From: Kalmusia sp. IMI 367209
Lineage: Eukaryota > Ascomycota > Dothideomycetes > Pleosporales > Didymosphaeriaceae
Direction of reading: 5' to 3'
Assembly (NCBI GenBank): GCA_027946365.1
Contig: JAPEUQ010000009.1
Location: 186,001 to 250,000 of the forward strand
DNA length: 64,000 bases
Part shown: in pieces, positions 46,161-59,186 of the stretch
Position numbering within the stretch: the first letter of the stretch is position 1
How the letters are laid out: each line of letters begins with the position of its first letter
Translations under genes and position numbers: made by a program
The notes under the pieces: model-generated
What the model saw: the letters and a program-made list of their open reading frames with translations, nothing else
What the model was told of the DNA's origin: nothing
Database searches by the model: none

Positions 46161-49100
46161 CCGCCAAACCTACCGCATGCTGCCTACCATGTCGTCCGCC
46201 ACACGCGTACAGAGCCGACCCATCGTCGGAGTCCCCTATGGCGATCCCTAATCTAACCACCAGTTTCGAACATGGCAGTCCGGAGACCAAACACCAGCCG
46301 ACTAGGCGTGGCTACTCCACCGGGCCGGCGTCTAGGTGCAAGACTGGGGGCAGATCGCCCAAGGCTGCCAGCCACAGACGACTCGGGAGTTAGGGTGTTT
46401 GATGCAGGTACATTCATGCGATCGCCCAGAGCGGAAGGCCGGCTCAGCGATGATGGCTGTCTGTGGAGGTCGCCTCCGCGAGGACGTTTTGTTTCAAAAG
46501 TCCTGGAGCGAGGCAATTGGCCGTGGCTGAGTCGCTTAGCGGGCCGCAGGAAAATCCGGCTGACTGACGGCTGTCTGGATGTTTTAAGCTTGTTTGAGCT
46601 GTGGCACCTGCATCCCTGCAGGAAACGGCCGATTGGTACGCCGTTCGACCTCCTGCTTTGGTGCCCTGGCTGCGTTCGCAATCATAGTGGCTGCGTTAAG
46701 AGCTTGTCTCTCTGCTGTGGAGAAGGCACCTGCATCCATCACATTCTTCGCACCGCGCTGCGCAAGATTGGCTCAAGACGAAGCGCCTGGGTGTGTTGAT
46801 CAGCACCGTGGAACGCCTGGCCGTGGGTGGAGGGCAGCCCTGTCTCGTAGGTCCGAGGGTGTCTTCCCAGTTGATCCTTCGCAAGGCCACCAGAATGCAA
46901 CCTTAATGTCTGTGTATCCTTCCTCTCTTGTGATGTTTTCTCCGACGCCATTATGCGTTTCGACTTGAGCCCAATCCCGTAAAGTCGTAGTACGGCAGTG
47001 CTGCTAACTGTGAAAGTCCGCCGTGTTTCGTTTGGGCTGCGCCTCACGAACGGTCATTTGCAGAGTACTGGAAACACTGCATTCCGACCTAGAGCTGTCA
47101 CCGTCTGCTTTTCGTTAAAGCCGAATGAACATCGGAGCATGCTAGCCGCGCTTCCTAAGCTGCGGCTGCTGAGCTGCCGTAGCAATGTCCCAATATGGCC
47201 GACATGACTTCTTTAACTGTCCGACGGCGCAGCGTCATCACGGTCCGATGACCATCCTCGCTATCTTCGTCGTCAAAGCATCATCGCTCGTTCATGCATG
47301 CATTGTCACTCGTGCGAGTTTCCGTATACGTACTGCTGCGGCAAACAAAGGCAATGTGGCCGACTTCGACTGTGATCACATCGGCAACGTACGCCTCCAC
47401 GTCTCCCAGCAACCGTGCTGGCTCCGTCGCACCGATCGAATACCCTCTTCTAGTAGCCCGGAGAAAGGGTTTTTGGTACGCAATGCTCGCAATGAAGGTA
47501 AAGGAGTCTGGTCCAAGGGTCACAAGCTTCAGTGTAAGCGTGACAAACGCTTTGATGATTATGACGCTGGATCCAGCGGCCGGAGTGCAAACTCGGCGAA
47601 GTCGCAAATAAGACACCCTTCTAGAGACATGGCTTTTATCCATGTTGTAGTTATGAAGGGTGCTTGGCTGCCTCGCGCTTGGGTATCGACAGAACCCACC
47701 ATTTCTCGATCATCTTTTCTTGGACTCGATATGTCAGCCAGGAGATATGTGTCGAGGTCGTTGGCTGGAAAGACATCAGGCCCGTGGAACGAAAGATTGC
47801 GGGTCCGACTTTGGAGGTATCCTGCCAGACATGTATCCAGTTGACAATATGTGTTCAGTAGCAAGGACTCAATTTGCTGGAGGACCTTCGACATATCCAC
47901 AAACAAACCGACGTAAACCTCCTTAATCTAGAAATAGGTGTTGGACTTCAAGATAGAGCACGAAGAGCTGTTCGCTAGAAAGCGTTCCGTGGCATTGCTG
48001 GTGTGTATACCTATATCGAAAGCCAGTGGGAGCGTTGGCGCTCACCCGTACATGATCGACTCATGTCACAATATTTTGTACACGGAAATTCAGACAGGGA
48101 CTGCCTCGCCGCCTGTTCTGCGATACCCGATAGCTCTTGACAACGGACCCTCACTTCCACACGGTTCAGGGTATGTCGAATTTACCGCTTTCTTTGTCGC
48201 TGCTCGGAGACAACGGCTAAATACGTCTACCGTCCATATACATCGCATAAAGACAGTAGAAGGAAGCCATCCAAAAGATGTGTTTTGGATCAAGTTGCCT
48301 CAGAATACACCATGCACGCAGATGCCGTCTCTTTACTTCCGCCCGACGGTTCTACCGAGAATCCCGGAAATACTTACAGCGAGGAGAAGCTTCCGTGGCT
48401 TCTAAATCCTTGTGTTACTATTGTTCAGGATTGGAGTATCTTGACTTCCCAGAAATATTCCTAAACGGCCAAGGAGCACCTCGACTTTCTTGATACTGCA
48501 TGCTGATATATGTCGGTCAATCATTATCGATGACCATAACGCGACACATCCCCGAGGTTCTGAAGGGTCATTTTCATTGAACGTATCAGACCACGCTTGA
48601 CCTAATACTAGCTCTTCTTATGTCGTGAAATTGGTCCAAAGTAATTGCGACGTGGCATTATTTCGATACGGAAAGCCATGTTGAGCTTGGGGCTTGGGCG
48701 CGAAAGTATCATATCTGGTAGGTTTACCGTTCAATGCTGCTCCATGGCATCAAGCACTAGTTATGGTGAGTAAGCCTTTGTTTATGCCGACTTACGTATG
48801 AAGCAAATTGGTCGGAAATACATTTCAACATCTTCACTCAGGTATAGAAAGAACCACTTAGTATGTCTCCAATCTGTAGGTTTCTGCGGCCAATTTGGGA
48901 TCGGGACCATCACTTCGGTGCAAAAGATCCAGTGATTGAGGTGATCCGTAACCTTTTTAGTTCCTGAATAGTCCCCAGCTTTGACTGGAATTGTGGTGGT
49001 GGACAACAGTACCAGATTCAAAAGCCACGGATGCAGGTGCGATTTAGGTGAACCAGCGGCGAGCTGAATTTCTTAGTCATCTGTTTGCCATCAGGGACCC

Positions 49101-49313
49101 ATTGAAGTATAAGTAGTGTACTAGAAAGCTACGAGTCATGGAAAAGTAGAGGGTCTGGCTGATCCTAGGAAGGCGACGTCGTCCCGCCAATGGCATTGAT
49201 GATCGAAAAGGTAAGGCTGGAAACCACAATCGCGGGTATAAGGTTGCAATACGAGCCTTTTTCTTTGCTCGATATTAAGAAGGATGGTTATGTTGAAGAC
49301 GGAGTCTTGGGAG

Positions 49314-49337
49314 TGTACATGTACATGTACATGTACG
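49314..49337. repeat. (TACATG)n repeat
   Basis: Four consecutive TACATG/GTACAT hexamers, self-complementary, in the gene-poor region. Confidence 0.85.
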
Positions 49338-50499
49338 AGGGCGTGGACGCGTCAAATAAGGTGGCACCCAACAGCCGCTAGCCCCTACGGAATACATGTA
49401 GCCAATTATAGGCCCCCATCGTTTTATTACCTCGCCACCTCTCACGCCATCATTCTATTTTCAATCGGGTTTGAAGGTCACACAGAGCATGCTGTCCCTG
49501 TCTTTTACCTATTTGCAGGCGCACTCTGCCGTCGCCGCCATTGTTAACTAAGTGTCTCGTTGAGGGCAGGTCTGGTAAAAAAGATCAAAGACAAGAGTTG
49601 TCGTGCGGTAAATGGAGAAAATTTTACGCCCCTGATATCTAAATAGTCTCTCATCTATAATATGTGTCCTTGAGTAAGTCTGTTCATATTGTGCTGCTGG
49701 AGTTTGCCCTAGTGCTGTATGTTGTCTCCAAGTTGCCGACGTACCAGATAGTGTAAAAGAAGCAAATAAGCTCGAGATTATCCGATCAGGATGATTTAGT
49801 CTTGCCAGTCTTGCCAGTCTAGCTCGAACATGGATGAATAGGTTCGTGGATCTCATTCTCTTGAGTAAACATACGTGTCATACTTCGTACTTATCCTCGC
49901 CGTATCTTAATGTGGTGCGTAATTATCACTCAGTCACTTTTCCGCATATTTCAATTTAAGCCGTGTTTGACTCGCCATACTCACATCTCTAAAAATGCAA
50001 CAAACAGTATGCAACGATTGAGCAGGCACTGGAAGTTGCGCGTTCTGTGACACAATTCGTGGCCCATACATGTGTACCAGTTGAGGCCAGAACCCTTAGT
50101 ACCACATGAGCGACCGAGTACCCACATGTGTACATCATGCGCGGAACGCGTCCACGCATAGTTCTAGGCTCCAGTCGATGTCACGCTTGAGAGTCGGCTG
50201 TGCGATGTGCACAAAGATAGTGCAATCCACAGATGATCACGTTGGACGGCACGAAGTGCTGCACTTGCATGCAATCATGTACAAAGAAGCTTGATATGAG
50301 GCGGCCGAAGCCTTCGACTATTCTACAAGCACACAAAATGTCTCTTAGTTACACAAAACCCTCTATCACAAGGGTACATCCGTACGCCGGTACTGGGGGT
50401 ATGTCCGCATTTGGCGCGACGTATACAATGGCACGGCGGTTTTGTTAAATGAGTAGAGTGCATATGCAAGACTGGGTGGCAAAACAGCGAAAGCTGGTG

Positions 50500-52087
50500 T
50501 CATGCTTCGCATCGCGCGTCGGTCGCTCTGATACTTTCTGCGCTGGACACCGACTGCAGATGACGCTGTGACTCTGGCCTGCCTTTGACGGCGCCCAACG
50601 AAATAGGAGCCTCAAAATCCTGCCTCTCGTTTTTCGTTGAGGTGTGGAGGGTGTTTTGGTTATACGGACGTCTGCGCTTAGCTGTCCTCCGACTAGACGC
50701 TGCATCCAAGGTCTCCGCTAAAGCGCGCTTGCACTCTGGCCACGTCGTGGAAATGTATATCATAGAGTTCCAGAAGCCTTGCAAAGGCAGAACTAGGGCG
50801 GAAGCCAAGTTGAGCCCAAATATGGAGTGCTCCTTGTCGATAAATTGTTGTAGGCGGTTGACGGTCGAAGGAACCCACACTATGAATAGAGCAGCAAACA
50901 TCAGGAAAGCAACTTTGAAATAGCCCCATGCAGCCGCGTTGCCTTCCACAGCCGCTGTTCGACGCCTGTTAGGGTTATATTGATTGACTGAGAAAGATTG
51001 TGAATGTTTCCCATCTGTACTTGGCATTTGATTCGTCGAGAAGGCGGTTGCCTTGTAACCAGTGCGCGGTCCATCTTCTTGTCGAGGCATGGGTTTTGTG
51101 GAAGCTGGTGCCTGAGGGGGCGGGCCCGATACGGTAACGTCCACCGAATCAGAGAGTTTCTTGGAGCTAGAAAATGAGCCACGGGACGGTGGATAGGCAG
51201 CTACCGAGTCGTGATCCAGCGACGAGAAGGTCTCCACCTTCATTTCAGTCTCGACCTTGATATTTCGGAAGTCCACTGCGGTAAACGGGTTCTCAAGCTC
51301 GTTGCACAATTCCTGGTCGGTAATCCTAGAGAAGGACCGCAGTTCAGCCCGTTTCTTGAAGATTTGATGTCCTGTAGCAATGTAGATGCATAGAGTGGCA
51401 CAAATGATAACCCTGTAGTGGTTAGATAAGAGGAAGGATAAGTAATTCATTCCTATGCTTACCATATGGGTGCATAGAAGAAAGCAAGGCGCATCCACTC
51501 GGCGTCTTTGCTAACCCAGCACCATATCTATGTTGTCAGAGGAATCTCGAAGCAGGTGAGCGAGAACTTACAGTCGCAGGACCTATCACCTTCCTATGGC
51601 CAGGGCCAAGATGGTCCATGATTATGTACGTGATTGCTATGACGCCCGGCAACCCGTAGCTGAACAGTAGATACCACTTCTCGAGCCGGAGCAACTGTCT
51701 GGAGTTGTAGCCGCGAAAGAAGACCAGCATGACGTTCAAAGCCATACTGAACACCCACAAAGTGTCTGCCATCATGAACCTACAGGTCTTAGTATGTATC
51801 AGGAGGTAACCGCGTCTGACATACCACTGAATCATTATGCCTTGAAACTCACACAGAGCGGAGAAAGGAGCACTTTGTCCCGGTAGAGCAGAGGTGGAAA
51901 TGAGCGTGGCAACGTTGGTCAACATGTTTCCAAAGGAGGCATAGAAGACTAAGCGGTTGATGGGTTTTCGGAAGTAGTGCCATCGCAGGAAGGTGGTAAT
52001 GATGAACAAGGAACCTAGTATGGAGAGAACAGACATGGTCCGCTCAGACACCTGAACAGCCAGTGACTGGCGGGCGTTGAGAACCAT
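50500..52087 (-). CDS. cAMP-receptor-like G-protein-coupled receptor
   Basis: Exons 52087-51825, 51779-51572, 51527-51463, 51412-50500; introns of 44-50 nt. 482 aa. Seven hydrophobic segments: MSVLSILGSLFIITTFL; LVFYASFGNMLTNVATLIST; around CEFQGIMIQWFMMADTLWVFSMALNVML; WYLLFSYGLPGVIAITYII; MRLAFFYAPIWVIICATLCIYI; then a long cytosolic loop of ~150 residues; then WGYFKVAFLMFAALFIVWVPSTVNRL and NLASALVLPLQGFWNSMIY. The layout, with a long third cytoplasmic loop and NPF/Ser-rich segments, fits the fungal cAMP receptor-like (Dicty_CAR/GprC-E) class, which senses carbon source or other cues through G-alpha. The tail is Arg/Ser-rich with likely phosphorylation sites. The start was chosen just before TM1; the frame is open further upstream without a plausible N-terminus. 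Confidence 0.88.
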
Positions 52088-54892
52088 AGTGAGACCAATA
52101 TTGAGACTGTAGAGGTGCTGTACTGGCAAGTGTGAAAGATGGACAGCAAGGGTTGCCAGCAAACCGTGAGGGCTCGAGCGGGCAACGATATGCCGGTGCG
52201 CCTGTTCAGGTGGCCGGGTCAGTGAATGGCGAACAAAGGGAAGTTGCAGGTGGCGGCGTCGCTCAAAGAAGCTGCGACCGGTGGTCGTTTGTTTGGGCGG
52301 AGGCAGGTGCGCTCCTCTCGCCTTCCTAGGAAACAGCGTACCTCCTACAATTACCGCGTATGTGTCATGGGTCAAGTTACCCTAGGAGACACAGCACACA
52401 CCCACGCCGGTCATGGAGTCTGAAGGGCAGCAGCAAGGTTTGAAGGTTCGACGGTCCGAGACAGGCAGCGCGTTGAATTGGCAGGGTGGGTAGACGTCGA
52501 CTCCACACGACACGCGGATTGAGAATGTGGGCACTGCACGCTTAAGCCGCGAGTTTCGCACACTGGGCAGCCCTCGAGGAACAAAAGGTCGACTAGGCCG
52601 GTTCGGGTAGCGTGTGAAAGACAGCGCAAGCAGGGAGATTCTCGCGGAACGTGACACACAGGCCAGAGCTTGGAAATGGCGGACGGTATGGCGGCTGGAG
52701 TCTTTGTCCTTGGGCGGAGGCGGTGTCACCTGGCTGGCTACAGGCCTCGACAAGCGACAAGACAAAGACGTACAAGGCGTTTGCTACGCAAGCAGGTCCG
52801 CCTGGGAATTGAATGTGGAAGAGGCACGAGATTGTCACCGACCTGGTGGTACTACAACGACGGTACATATATACGGAACACAACGCCCCGTCCCGTTTAA
52901 CAGCAACCGCATCGGGGCACGCATAGCATAAGCCGGCGCCTGCATCCCATCAGCATCCTCTAGACGCAAACGGTGGCATCGTGGGATTGTGGGCTCATGA
53001 ATGCGCAGAGGCGGCGAGAGGCTTGCATCAGGGTAGGCTGAGGGGGGTGGATATAGCTACGGACGGGCGAACTATAGCAACAGCGGACAGGCATGTCCTA
53101 GCAGAGGCGCGGATAGGGCGATCTGTCATCCCATGCCGTTGTTCTGCTCCCGGGCGGGAGAACCGCGACTTGGGACGTTGTTGGCACGCCGTTCTGCTAG
53201 TGGCACCCTACGACCATCTCCATTGGCACGCCGCATCTGATGGGCGCTTTTTACCTATTCTTATCCGCCTAACAGACGCCCACACCCAACTCCAGCTCAT
53301 CTATTGTTACCTCGATCATCATGAAGAGGTTGGTGCTGCCAGCTGTCCTACCGAGCATCGTTGCCGAAAGGCATTACGCTTCTCAGTGGCATGTCTTGCT
53401 ATTGTCTATGCTGCTATCATCGCGGTGCGTCAACGCTTAGCCAGATCAAAAGAGATTGCTTCGGTAAAGCCTTGCCGGGGTTCGCGATACAAAACTGGCC
53501 CAGATGCATGGCGGGGACGTGCTCAGTAATAATCTGGGGGCGTTCTCCTCGTGGCCACATGGGCTATGTCAACACCGCTGACTTCTTGGACTCCTATCAC
53601 GTCCCGCCTCCCTACACCATCGCCAGCCCCAGCTGCCCAGTGGCTTCCTAATCTCCTTCTCGCGCGCATTGCAACTTCGCAACGCGACTTCCCACACAGC
53701 GAAGAACAGGAGCATGCACTTCAGCTTCGGGCGTCACAGCCTTCAACACTTCGCCAAAAGTTAAACTTTCGGCTAATAATGGATACATGGCACAGACAGG
53801 ACGACTACGGCCAAAACGCACTTAGGGCACCACCATTTCCCCTTGACAGATCTCGAGGACAACCATCTTGTGATTTGGCCGTGCGATTGTGCAGGGCCAA
53901 GCTGTTGATGAAGCTTGCCATTGGGCAGCGAATAGACTTTCCATGCCTCGTGGCCTCCACGCCGGATGAACCGTTCCTCGTTCATTGTCTCGCTTGAACC
54001 CTGCGATAACCATGGTTCCATTATGGTTGTTATTGCAGGATACCCCACAAAGCCGTTCAGACCTCATACCCTTGTTGGACTAAGAGCTTGATCTTTTTGT
54101 ACCTGAATACCCGCAGCCGACTGCTTGGGACTGCAACGCACAAGCGGTGTGACCAAAACGAGGTCAGCCAGCACACAAGCCTGCACAAGCAGCTCTTACT
54201 CTACAGCGAGATAGGTACAAGACCATCACGCTACAACGTACCAACGTGTTTAGCGGGTCATAGTCGGAATGCTAATTACATATGCGATCAACAAGGTAAG
54301 ACTACCCAGAAACCCAGCCTAGTCCGACCGGAAAACTGGTTCGTGGATTGCGGACTGACTGGCTATCGCGGAAGTTACTACGGCAATCGCTCATAGTCCT
54401 TCGATTCTGCCATGGTGGCTTGCTCATTGGCTTGCAAACAGTTCCATCGAGCACTCCACGCTCAGAGACCTTGGCATTGCTACGCACCCTAGGAGCAGCC
54501 TATCAACTTGTTCTTCCATCCGAATGTGAACGCGGGTTCTTGCTGTTGACCCCTCTTCGCGCGTCACGCGATCCAGACTACGAACGGGCGTAGTGCGCCT
54601 GTTTCAGTAAGCGGGGTGATCTGGTAACGAGCTACCAGACACCATACATGCGTTCAACTATATCACTATCACTTGCATAAGGTAGCCATATTAACGACCC
54701 TACTATTAAGCCACATCTAGGTGCATATCTGCAGGAACAGCCATCTCCGACGACCATGCCGTCTGCATCGAAGAGTGCCAAGAGTAAAGGGACATTTCAC
54801 CGCATTAGGAACTATTCGCGATTGCCGTGGCTCTAGGACCCAAACTCGACTGGAATTTGGCTGGAAAATGCATTCCTGACCCTCTACCCATC
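52088..54892. other. gene-poor region
   Basis: Promoter side of the GPCR gene and 3' flank of the catalase-like gene. Frames on the plus strand (52614-53529) give no recognisable domain. A short signal-peptide-like frame starts near 53321 but stops after about 40 codons. No gene is called. Confidence 0.45.
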
Positions 54893-55912
54893 TCAAGCAT
54901 GCGCAACCTCGGCCCCTCTCCTCTGCCTCCCACTGATTAGATAAACATTCGCCCGGACATCCAGCAGCGGATCATCGCTGGCTTCCACACCCTCAACTCT
55001 CGGGATCGGATCGAAGATGACCTCCTTTTGCTCCTTCAAGCTCTCCTCTTCACTCTTCTTCTTCTCAATCTTAATCTCGCCTAGCTCGACGACGCGCCGC
55101 TCTTCAGGCCAAATGAAAGTTGCATTATCCGTAACATCGCCTTCCTCAGCGATTTGTGCCAAGAGCTTGAAATCGATGGGCTCAGATGCAAGCCTCGTGG
55201 CCAATTCATCAAACAGATAGTTCCCGTCCTTTCCCTCCAGCTCTTCGGCAGAAAGCGTCTGCAGCCCCGCCTGAGGCTCAACCCGATACCTCACGGCCGT
55301 CCTCCTCCCCTGCCCATTCACAAAGACGAAAGCATTGACTCCGAAGTACTTCTCGGTGCCGAAACTCACAGGGCTCGGCTTTGGGTCTTCGAGGAAGCGC
55401 TTCGTCTCCGGGTGTCGGCCCAGGAACTCGGGGACCTTCTCGCTTGCATCAGGGGACCCGAGAGCCTGGAGCAATTCGAGGAACTCGGCGCCTGTGCGGG
55501 TGGGGAAGTACTTGGTGGAATGGGCGATAATGTCGGTGTGATGGCGCTTGCCGTCGGAAGAGGGGAGGTGGAAGCGGATGGCGATGCCGCGAGGGTTGGA
55601 GGTGGGCTCTGTGTCCGGTATGTTGGGTATACCGGTAGAAGAAGAGAAGCGCACCGTAATTGGAGTGGAAGGAGCGGTGAAGTGTGGGGCTGTGGTGAGG
55701 GTTGAGGCGGTAGGGGTGGGCGTGAAAGTCCCGGTTAGGAGATGGCCTTTGGCATGCGCTATGTTGTTGTTAGTTGAGAAGACGGGGAGAATAGAGGGGG
55801 CGTACGCACCAGGCCTGAAGCTCTCTGAGACCTTGTCGCCCTGCGCGCCGCGGAGAGCATTGACAAGGCCGTTGCTAGTGTCAAGGGTCTGTGTGTCTTG
55901 TGAAAGGGGCAT
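54893..55912 (-). CDS. catalase-like haem peroxidase (SrpA type)
   Basis: Two exons, 55912-55810 and 55758-54893. The 51-nt intron (55809-55759, GTGCGT..TAG) is a multiple of three without a stop, so the frame reads through it. Splicing joins ESFRPG/A to HAKG, restoring the family motif FRPxHAKG with the distal haem His. 322 aa. Other blocks: LTGTFTPT, ITVRFSSSTGIPNIPDTEP, NPRGIAIRFHL, TDIIAHSTKYFPTRTGAEFLELL, YFGVNAFVFVNGQGRRTAVRYRVEPQAG. This is the short catalase-related peroxidase family (about 300-350 aa), which uses peroxide to oxidise organic substrates. No peroxisomal SKL-type tail (it ends AEVAHA). Confidence 0.92.
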   Translation of the reverse strand: MPLSQDTQTLDTSNGLVNALRGAQGDKVSESFRPGAYAPSILPVFSTNNNIAHAKGHLLTGTFTPTPTASTLTTAPHFTAPSTPITVRFSSSTGIPNIPDTEPTSNPRGIAIRFHLPSSDGKRHHTDIIAHSTKYFPTRTGAEFLELLQALGSPDASEKVPEFLGRHPETKRFLEDPKPSPVSFGTEKYFGVNAFVFVNGQGRRTAVRYRVEPQAGLQTLSAEELEGKDGNYLFDELATRLASEPIDFKLLAQIAEEGDVTDNATFIWPEERRVVELGEIKIEKKKSEEESLKEQKEVIFDPIPRVEGVEASDDPLLDVRANVYLISGRQRRGAEVAHA

Positions 55913-56993
55913 GATGCTTCAGTTTTACTACGAAATCCTCTGTAGATTTGCTTCGCTAGATACGCTGGCTCGCTTTCCTTCTTGAGACAATCGTCTTGAT
56001 CGGTGTGGATGAGGTCTTGTGCAATGTTGTGTCGTCCACCTACGCACACTCACGCTCATTATATATACCCCCACCTGCTCCCCTCTGATTACCCATCGAC
56101 CTAATTCCATCTTCAACGCACCCAACACCTTGTTTCCAAATACCCATCTCGGCTATCACCAAACAAACAAAGCGGTTCCAACTCAGGGTAACACTAGCCT
56201 AATCGCTCGCCTACGATTCGTCAGCGGTAAGGTGACGACAGATTACTAAGGTCTTGCACATTGCTGCATCGAGGAACAAGCGAGGCCGCATGTTGATTAA
56301 TCGTCTTGTCCACTGCAAATCACTGCAGGACGCTACAGCTTGTAAGCAGCCTCGCGCGTTCCAGAAGATTGCGTAATAGTGAGCTAGTAAGCGGGTTGTG
56401 GGGTGTATTTGCAAAGACGCAGCTGCTTGGATTTGTGTGCTTTCACAATCATCCATCTCGGAGCAGTCTAGTCGGGTACACGTGTGGCTCACGCAAAGAA
56501 GACAAGGATACGTGGAACAAGGTTTAAACCATGTTTTGCATTGGGCTTGTATGCTAAAACATGCTTCTTCACCAGGGTGCATGTTCAGACCGAGAAAATT
56601 GAACCAGAATTGCTAGAAGGAAATGCACGTCGTAAGCCTAAAAGGTTGCAACAACAATGTAGTCCGCTATGCCAAGAAGAGAGTAATCCCGGCAAAGACT
56701 CCAGAACGCCGATCAATCGCAAGGATGCTCCTGTGCCCATATACTTCTCCCGTGGTCTTTATGAACGAGACGGCAGGACGTATGATTGAAACGGAATATC
56801 AATTGTCTTTGAATGCTGTGGCTGAATGAGAATTTGACAAGTCGTTCGTGGGCATAAATGAAGTCATGTCGTGCAAGTCCTGAGTGAATAGTACATAATC
56901 GAGGTTATGCTGAGGCATGCCTGACTTTTTGAGGACCTAGGGCAATTGCATCAGCCAACCCCGAGAGCTCGGCAGAGAGGGACAACTCAATGC
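55913..56993. other. intergenic
   Basis: Promoter of the catalase-like gene and 3' flank of the CDK gene. No gene seen. Confidence 0.5.
56059..56067 (-). promoter_or_regulatory. TATA-like box of the catalase-like gene
   Basis: TATATATAA on the minus strand about 150 nt upstream of the ATG at 55912. Confidence 0.45.
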
Positions 56994-58027
<1,034 letters not shown>

Positions 58028-59186
58028 GGTCGCTGCGAAAGGCGCTGTCTGGCCACCGCCTAGATTGCGGATGCTGATGGACGAGTCGGTACGGTTTACG
58101 ATAGAAAGAGTGCCGGCGTGGGTCGGGCGAAGCTTGCTGGGCGGAGGGCGACTGGTGAACTGGGGGTCCCAAAGAATAGCGCCTGCGGTGGTGAGCTCGT
58201 TGGCGATGCGCAGCTGCGGCGGGGTGTTGTGGGCGCGCGGAGAGTCGGGGGAGGGCTTTGGTTCTGCCGTTGTGTGGAGGGGGAGCGCTGGAGCGTCCCG
58301 GGGCGTTGTGATGTCTAAATAGAAGAGCGGGTCCTGGTTGATAGCAGCGAAGATCGGGCGGAGTTGGCGCTGGCGCTGGGAAGGCGATGAGTGCGCGTGG
58401 TGGGGCGACCCTCTGGCGCTCTAGAAGCGACCTGGGCGCTGCAACTTGCCCACGCGCCGGGCCGCCCAATAACATCCCGGCAGGGGCGTGTCGCCGTAAA
58501 TAAAAGTCATGGCGCGACCTGTACAAGAATAGAGGCGAGGCTGTCGTCGGGTCTGATTCACCGGCAACAGCTGGGCTGTTGAGCTGCTGCGCTGCTGCTG
58601 CTGATGCTTGCGGTTCCCAGCTAAATCGGAGCGTCCAGACGTCGAGAATGCCTTGGACCATCCGCTATCCATCAAGCTCGAGACCGACGTTGCAAAACCA
58701 GTCAGACGCGCCCGTAGCAAGGCAAGGAGTGGGTAGCTAGAGTCGTCGTTACGCGTATCGGCATGCCGTCCGCATGTCCGTTTGCATCTGGGTTCGGGCA
58801 GATGCTGAATAACGCAAAAGGGAGGGTGCGGCACCGCGGGGAAGGGGAGAGGGGGCTAGTGCAGCTTAGGCGGTGGAGAGGTGTTGCTGCAGCTTCGTCA
58901 TCTACAAAGAGGCCCTACCGCACCGCCAAATTGCTCCAGCCTGCGAGAGCGCCGCCATGCGTGCCAGCTCCTTCTGTCGACGCCACTACCTCGAACGCGC
59001 TCCGCCAGACTGATTCCCTTGCCTCGCTGCTCAACCGTCGCCGTTTGCCTCTTGCCGCCTTCCCGTTGTTGGCCACTCGCTGAGCTCCACCTGCTCTGAG
59101 ACACCGTGTACCGTGTCGAGCAGGGAGAGCACAAGACACAAATCTCTGGACGTGGGCCCGTGAGCGTTCAGCACACCTGCGTCAAC
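58028..59186. promoter_or_regulatory. divergent promoter between PHO85-type CDK and DCAF8-like gene
   Basis: About 1.16 kb, GC-rich, with no gene seen. It contains upstream regions of both divergently transcribed genes. A CAG/CTG run lies at about 58580-58605. Frames within it have biased composition and no domain. Confidence 0.5.

Larger units (their letters stand above)
45983..50499. other. long gene-poor region
   Basis: The largest gap in the window (4.5 kb). Apart from the LPMO promoter I can support nothing. Frames at 46253-46799 are GC-rich on both strands without domain; those at 47185-48405 show no protein signature. It may hold decayed genes or transposon remnants, but no terminal repeats were recognised. 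A TACATG repeat lies at 49314-49337. Confidence 0.45.

Noticed and set aside
46060..46290. Minus frames upstream of the LPMO gene
   Set aside because: They lie in its promoter/leader and have no conserved residues.
46253..46799. Overlapping frames of 142 and 175 codons on opposite strands
   Set aside because: GC-rich DNA with few stops on both strands; neither peptide shows a fold, signal or domain.
53321..53445. Signal-peptide-like start MKRLVLPAVLPSIVA
   Set aside because: The frame stops after about 40 codons and no convincing second exon was found.
52981..53529. 182-codon plus-strand frame
   Set aside because: Starts at a non-ATG codon, has no domain, and overlaps other equally long frames.
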